From contig NZ_FNMV01000001.1 in assembly GCF_900106645.1 (NCBI RefSeq), forward strand, positions 1 through 64,000: a DNA stretch of 64,000 nt. The letters run 5' to 3'. Within the stretch, counting starts at the first letter, position 1; each line of letters opens with the position of its first letter. The DNA is from Flavobacterium degerlachei (lineage in GTDB: Bacteria; Bacteroidota; Bacteroidia; Flavobacteriales; Flavobacteriaceae). Under the pieces are notes generated by a model that saw nothing but the letters and a program-made list of their open reading frames with translations, had not been told where the DNA came from and searched no databases. Positions 63,358 through 64,000 of the stretch are shown piece by piece. A program made the position numbers and the translations under genes.

Positions 63358-63526
63358 ACTATATTTTTAATATTGAAAACTTATTTCGAAATACAAAAGT
63401 AAGTAATATAAAAATCAAAACAAGAGCGTTCACAAAAAACAACAAAATGTTACAAATAAAACATTTAGTGAGTTGCAATTCATTGCAAACTACTAAATCC
63501 TTTATTTTCAGTCTATAAAAAAAGAA

Positions 63527-63552
63527 AAACCGCCTCAATTAAGAAGCGGTTT
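63527..63552 (-). terminator. Terminator of mscL
   Basis: AAACCGCCTC (63527-63536) pairs with GAAGCGGTTT (63543-63552) with one mismatch, 49 bp after the stop; a run of A follows on the plus strand, a U-tract on the minus strand. Confidence 0.82.
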
Positions 63553-63600
63553 AGTCCTGATATTAATTCAGGATAAATTAAAATATATAGTCTAGCGGCA

Positions 63601-64000
63601 TTATTTCTTCAATAAATCTCTAATTTGAATAAGCAATTCTTCCTGAGTAGGTCCAGCAGGAGCTGCAACAGCAACTTCTTCTTTCTTTTTTGTTTTTTCA
63701 GCTGCCCTTAATACAACAAAGACAAATAATGCAATAATCACAAAATTAATTGTAGCCTGTACTAGGTTACCATAAGTGATAACGGCTGCACCCGCCTCTT
63801 TTGCCGCATCTAAATCAGCATAACTATTTCCGTCTAATGCTATAAATTTTTGTGTAAAATCAATTCCACCTGTTACTAAACCTACAATAGGCATAATAAC
63901 ATCATCTACTGCCGAACCAACTATTTTACCAAATGCTCCACCAATTACGACTGCAGTTGCCAAACTTAATACATCACCCTTCATCAAAGAGGCCTTAAAA
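63601..64000 (-). CDS. mscL: Large-conductance mechanosensitive channel (5' end outside window)
   Basis: The frame is open to the right edge ([21 protein letters not shown]), and MscL normally has about 10-15 residues ahead of this (EFKxFLMKGN), so the start lies beyond base 64000. Two hydrophobic helices ([19 protein letters not shown] and [16 protein letters not shown]) flank the periplasmic loop. The C-terminal helical bundle ends [15 protein letters not shown]. It opens under membrane tension to release solutes on osmotic downshock. Confidence 0.93.
   Translation of the reverse strand, partial: FKASLMKGDVLSLATAVVIGGAFGKIVGSAVDDVIMPIVGLVTGGIDFTQKFIALDGNSYADLDAAKEAGAAVITYGNLVQATINFVIIALFVFVVLRAAEKTKKKEEVAVAAPAGPTQEELLIQIRDLLKK

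Overview
The window looks like chromosomal DNA from a Flavobacterium-like member of the Bacteroidota. The evidence is AT-rich DNA, -7 elements matching TAnnTTTG, a type IX secretion (T9SS) C-terminal sorting domain, SprB and MBG surface repeats, GLPGLI and TonB-dependent outer-membrane proteins, a DnaE with a fused proofreading domain, and an S16 with a long Ala/Glu tail. The species cannot be named from this sequence alone.

Layout. 1-0.6 kb: 3' end of an ISL3-type transposase cut by the window edge, then tRNA-Asp. 0.8-10.8 kb, minus strand: DUF58 protein coupled to an M1 aminopeptidase lipoprotein, thioredoxin, an outer-membrane barrel, and DNA polymerase III alpha. 11.0-14.5 kb, plus: a GLPGLI protein and a TonB-receptor-like barrel. 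14.8-24.2 kb, minus: an outer-membrane barrel, a giant T9SS surface adhesin broken by a one-base frameshift, and an AraC-type regulator separated from them by a gap with an operator-like promoter and the scar of a second copy of the barrel locus. 25.0-29.9 kb, plus: leuC-leuD-leuA-like-leuB. 30.1-36.4 kb: RRM protein, DUF6252 lipoprotein, rpsP-rimM-trmN6, glutaryl-CoA-dehydrogenase-like enzyme, DUF3050 protein, SGNH lipoprotein. 36.4-42.7 kb, minus: ferredoxin, Nfu, Mrp, an alkyltransferase-like protein, LysE exporter, TrmB, ammonium channel, NTF2-like protein. 42.9-48.7 kb: three large L,D-transpeptidases on the plus strand, with an HPF/RaiA gene opposing them. 48.8-53.7 kb, minus: AsmA-like protein and prolyl oligopeptidase. 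54.2-59.4 kb, minus: a tightly coupled five-gene photolyase/cryptochrome operon. 59.6-64 kb, minus: TonB receptor with a His/Cys-rich partner, asd, and mscL cut by the window edge.

The most interesting units are four. (1) The photolyase operon has three photolyase/cryptochrome proteins of different families, a DUF2071 protein and an easily missed 45-residue DUF2256 protein; an inverted repeat abuts its -7 element. (2) The adhesin locus has a frameshift, repeat arrays with a foreign-looking insert, 21-bp-phased direct repeats ahead of a -7 element, and a duplicated 3' tail. (3) The L,D-transpeptidase trio includes a middle copy that lacks the usual active-site arginine. (4) Two copies of a REP-like element have changed inner hairpins that still pair. 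No CRISPR array, rRNA or complete mobile element was seen.
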